Of a DNA stretch of 64,000 nt, positions 61,301 through 64,000 are shown one piece after another. Source of the DNA: Micromussa lordhowensis (lineage: Eukaryota > Cnidaria > Anthozoa > Scleractinia > Lobophylliidae); assembly GCA_964020085.1 (NCBI GenBank), contig OZ026603.1:6994046-7058045 (forward strand), written 5' to 3'. A program made the translations under genes and the position numbers. Numbering within the stretch: the stretch's first letter is position 1; each line of letters opens with the position of its first letter. The notes beneath the pieces are model-generated. The model was not told the origin of the DNA and did not search any database. It saw only the letters and a list, made by a program, of their open reading frames with translations.

Positions 61301-64000
61301 GGCGCTAGGGTGTTTTTTCTGGCCTTCTTTTTGCAGTAGTTTCCCCTGGTCCCAACTTTGCAGAATTTCAGAAAACGCGCGCTGGGGGTCCCCTTGGCAA
61401 ATTTGACATAGCTCGGCTTCACGGGCACTTTAAGAGGCGCGGTTTGCAGCAAAATGTTGTGCTAGGTTGGCAATTGAAGGAAATTCAAGTTAGGACATGA
61501 TGGCATTGGCGCCAGGGTGTTTTTTCTGGCCTTCTTTTTGCAGTAGTTTCCCCTGGTCCCAACTTTGCAGAATTTCAGAAAACGCGCGCTGGGGGTCCCC
61601 TTGGCAAATTTGACATAGCTCGGCTTCACGTGCACTTTAAGAGGCGCGGTTTGCATCAAAATGTTCTGCTAGGTAAGCACTTTAAGGAAATTTTAGTAAG
61701 GACATGATGGCATTGGCGCCAGGGTGTTTTTTCTGGCCTTCTTTTTGCAGTAGTTTCCCCTGGTCCCAACTTTGCAGAATTTCAGAAAACGCGCGCTGGG
61801 GGTGCCCTTGGCAAATTTGACAATGCTCGGCTTCACGGGCACTTTAAGAGGCGCGGTTTGCAGCAAAATGTTTTGCTAGGTTGGCACTTTAAGGAAATCC
61901 TAGTTAGGACATGATGGCATTGGCGCTAGGGTGTTTTTTCTGGCTTTCTTTTTGCCAGTAGTTTCCCCTGGTCCCAACTTTGCAGAATTTCAGAAAACGC
62001 GCTTGGGGTCCCCTTGGCAAATTTGACATAGCTCGGCTTCACGGGCACTTTAAGAGGCGCGGTTTGCAGCAAAATGTTCTGCCAGGTTGGGTCTTCAAGG
62101 AAATTCTAGTTAGGACATGATGGCATTGGCGCCAGGGTGTTTTTTCTGGCCTTCTTTTTGCAGTAGTTTCCCCTGGTCCCAACTTTGCAGAATTTCAGAA
62201 AACGCGCGCTGGGGGTCCCCTTGGCAAATTTAACATAGCTCGGCTTCACGGGATCTTTAAGAGGCGCGATTTGCAGCAAAATGTTCTGCTAGGTTGGCAC
62301 TTTAAGGAAATGCTAGTTAGGACATGATGGCATAGGGGCCATGGTGTTTTTTCTGGCCTTCTTTTTGCAGTAGTTTCCCCTGGTCCCAACTTTGCAGAAT
62401 TTCAGAAAACGCGCGCTGGGGGTCCCCTTGGCAAATTTGACATAGCTCGGCTTCACGGGCACTTTAAGAGGCGCGGTTTGCAGCAAAATGTTCTGCCAGG
62501 TTGGCACGTCAAGGAAATCCTAGTTAAGACATGATGGCGTTGGCGCCAGGGTGTTTTTTGTGGCCTTCTTTTTGCAGTAGTTTCCCCTGGTCCCAACTTT
62601 GCAGAATTTCAGAAAACGCGCGCTGGGGGTCCCCTTGGCAAATTTGACATAGCTCGGCTTCACGGGCACGTTAAGACGCGCGGTTTCCAGCAAAATGTTC
62701 TGCTAGGTTGGCACTTTAAGAAAATTGTAGTTGGGACATGATGGCATTGGCGCCAGGGTGTTTTTTCTGGCCTTCTTTTTGCAGTAGTTTCCCCTGGTCC
62801 CAACTTTGCAGAATTTCAGAAACGCGCGCTGGGGGTCCCCTTGGCAAATTTGACATAGCTCGGCTTCACGGGCACTTTAAGAGGCGCGGTTTGCAGCAAA
62901 ATGTTCTGCTAGGTTGGCACTTTAAGGAAATTTAAGTTAGGACATGATGGCATTGGCGCCAGGGTGTTTTTTCTGGCCTTCTTTTTGCAGTAGTTTCCCC
63001 TGGTCCCAACTTTGCAGAATTTCAGAAAACGCGCGCCGGGGGTCCCCTTGGCAAATTTAACATAGCTCGGCTTCACGGGCACTTTAAGAAGCGCGGTTTC
63101 CAGCAAAATGTTTTGCTAGGTTGGCACTTTAAGGAAATTCTAGTTACGAGATGATGGCATTGGCGCCAGGATGTTTTTTTTGGCCTTCTTTTTGCAGTAG
63201 TTTCCCCTGGTCCCAACTTTGCAGAATTTCAGAAAACGCGCGCTGGGGGTCCCCTTTGGCAAATTTGACATAGCTCGGCTTCACAGGCACTTTAAGAGGC
63301 GCGGTTTGCACCAAAATGTTCTGCTTGGTTGGCACTTGAAGGAAATAGTAGTTAGGACATGATGGCATTGGCGCCAGGGTGTTTTTTCTGGCCTTCTTTT
63401 TGCAGTAGTTTCCCCTGGTCCCAACTTTGGAGAATTTCAGAAAACGCGCGCTGGGGGTCCCCTTGGCAAATTTGACATAGCTCGGCTTCACGGGCACTTT
63501 AAGAGGCGCGGTTTGCAGCAAAATGTTGTGCTAGGCTGGCAATTCAAGGGAATATTAGTTAGGACATGATGGCATTGGCGCCAGGGTGTTTTTTCTGGCC
63601 TTCTTTTTGCAGTAGTTTTCCCTGGTCCCAACTTTGCAGAATTTCAGAAAACGCGCGCTGGGGGTCCCCTTGGCAAATCTAACATAGCTCGGCTTCACGG
63701 GCACATTAAGAGGCGCGGTTTGCAGCAACATGTTCTGCTAGGTTGGTACTTTTAGGAAATCCTAGTTAGGACATGATGGTATTGGCGCCAGGGTGTTTTT
63801 TCTGGCCTTCTTTTTGCAGTAGTTTCCCCTGGTCCCAAATTTGCAGAATTTCAGAAAACGCGCGCTGGGGGTCCCCTTGGCAAATTTGACATAGCTCGGC
63901 TTCACGGGCACTTTAAGACGCGCGGTTTGCAGCAAAATGTTCTGCTAGGTTGGTACTTTAAGCAAATTCTAGTTAGGACATGATGGCATTGGCGCCAGGG
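58336..64000 (+). repeat. Region H: mosaic with 3- and 6-monomer repeats
   Basis: CACTGGCATT with GCAAAATGCTCTGC recurs at 58936 and 59556, and TTTGTAATAGCTCGG with CACAGGCAGTTTAAG at 59126 and 59746 (620 bp, three monomers minus 1). CCCTTTGCAAATTTG with CACGTTAAGACGCGCGG recurs at 59321 and 60563 (1242 bp, six monomers). TTTGCATCAAAATG with TTTTAGTAAGG recurs at 61031 and 61652 (621 bp, three monomers). Past about 62.3 kb the monomers look unordered. The window ends inside monomer 310. Confidence 0.8.

Larger units (their letters stand above)
1..64000 (+). repeat. Satellite DNA array, ~207-bp monomer, about 309 head-to-tail copies
   Basis: The landmark GGCATTGGCG recurs every 207 bp, for example at 24, 231, 438, 645 and onward to 63985. 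This gives 309 whole monomers plus two partial ends. All copies lie in the same orientation. Most differ from the consensus at only a few bases, mainly in the last 45 bp of the monomer. Indels are rare, usually 1 bp, and cancel out, so the phase wanders only between about -3 and +3 bp over 64 kb. No foreign sequence interrupts the array and neither edge is reached. Arrays of this size and uniformity are known from eukaryotic centromeric, pericentromeric and subtelomeric heterochromatin. Which of these applies cannot be told from the sequence. I do not recognise the family. Confidence 0.98.

Noticed and set aside
63144..63521. Open frames of 61-125 codons on both strands across the array, the longest (125 codons, minus strand) here
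   Set aside because: They arise because 207 is a multiple of three and each frame has only one or two stops per monomer. Single changes such as ACATGATG to ACATGGTG, or a 1-bp insertion at about 63252, open them further. Opposite strands are open over the same bases, the peptides match no domain I know, and changes do not favour silent sites.
1..64000. CENP-B box
   Set aside because: The essential pattern TTCG, four bases, A, two bases, CGGG is absent from the consensus on either strand. TTCG appears only in scattered variants such as TAGTTCGGAC.
1..64000. CRISPR array or other prokaryotic repeat
   Set aside because: The repeated unit is 207 bp with no unique spacers, and variation is gradual. 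Nothing else in the window is prokaryotic.
1..64000. Tandem rRNA, 5S, tRNA or snRNA gene cluster
   Set aside because: No conserved rRNA stretches, cloverleaf or paired A and B boxes were seen in the monomer. I did not run a covariance model, and a search with Infernal would settle it.
1..64000. Transposon or retroelement fragments within the array
   Set aside because: No break in the 207-bp phase larger than a few bases was found at the sites tracked, no terminal repeats were seen and no target duplication was seen. A distant origin of the monomer from a mobile element cannot be excluded.

Overview
The whole 64-kb window is one uninterrupted satellite DNA array. A ~207-bp monomer is repeated head-to-tail in a single orientation from the first base to the last. 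Taking GGCATTGGCG as monomer position 1, the first full monomer starts at 24 and the last partial one at 63985. That is 309 whole monomers with a net length error of only -2 bp. I see no gene, RNA gene, transposon, unrelated spacer or array edge. This implies a eukaryotic genome and a heterochromatic locus (centromeric, pericentromeric or knob-like), probably from a long-read assembly. I do not recognise the family and cannot name the organism.

The consensus monomer is about 50% GC with eight CpGs. In order it holds GGCGCC (7-12), a T/C-rich tract ending in GCAG (19-42), a second TTTGCAG (63-69), the palindrome GCGCGC (83-88), a G5-T-C4 near-dyad (90-99), AAATTT (105-110), GGCACTTTAAG (130-140), the odd dyad TTTGCAGCAAA (149-159), a second GGCACTTTAAG (175-185), and a variable link (about 161-207). 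Most differences between monomers lie in that link.

Layout from the link variants and from shift comparisons: (A) 645-9590, a 14-monomer higher-order repeat (2898 bp) in two near-identical copies, then four extra monomers and a third, shorter and more diverged copy; (B) 9563-23578, a 36-monomer unit (7452 bp) followed by a second copy cut short at about 31.7 monomers; (C-E) 23579-36650, older mosaic sequence with small 3-, 5-, 6- and 8-monomer duplications; (F) 36651-41779, an 11-monomer unit (2277 bp) in two full copies with partial copies on both sides, each short of one monomer; 41780-50431, a mosaic with 2-, 6-, 7- and 9-monomer relations; (G) 50432-58335, a 19-monomer unit (3931 bp) in two almost identical copies, each holding a nested 5-monomer duplication; (H) 58336-64000, a mosaic with 3- and 6-monomer repeats.

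No genes act together here. The biology is the turnover of the array: unequal exchange in units of 3 to 36 monomers, monomer loss at repeat joints, and at least one conversion-like replacement of a single monomer. Several frames are open because 207 is divisible by 3 and stops are few, but I do not regard any as coding.
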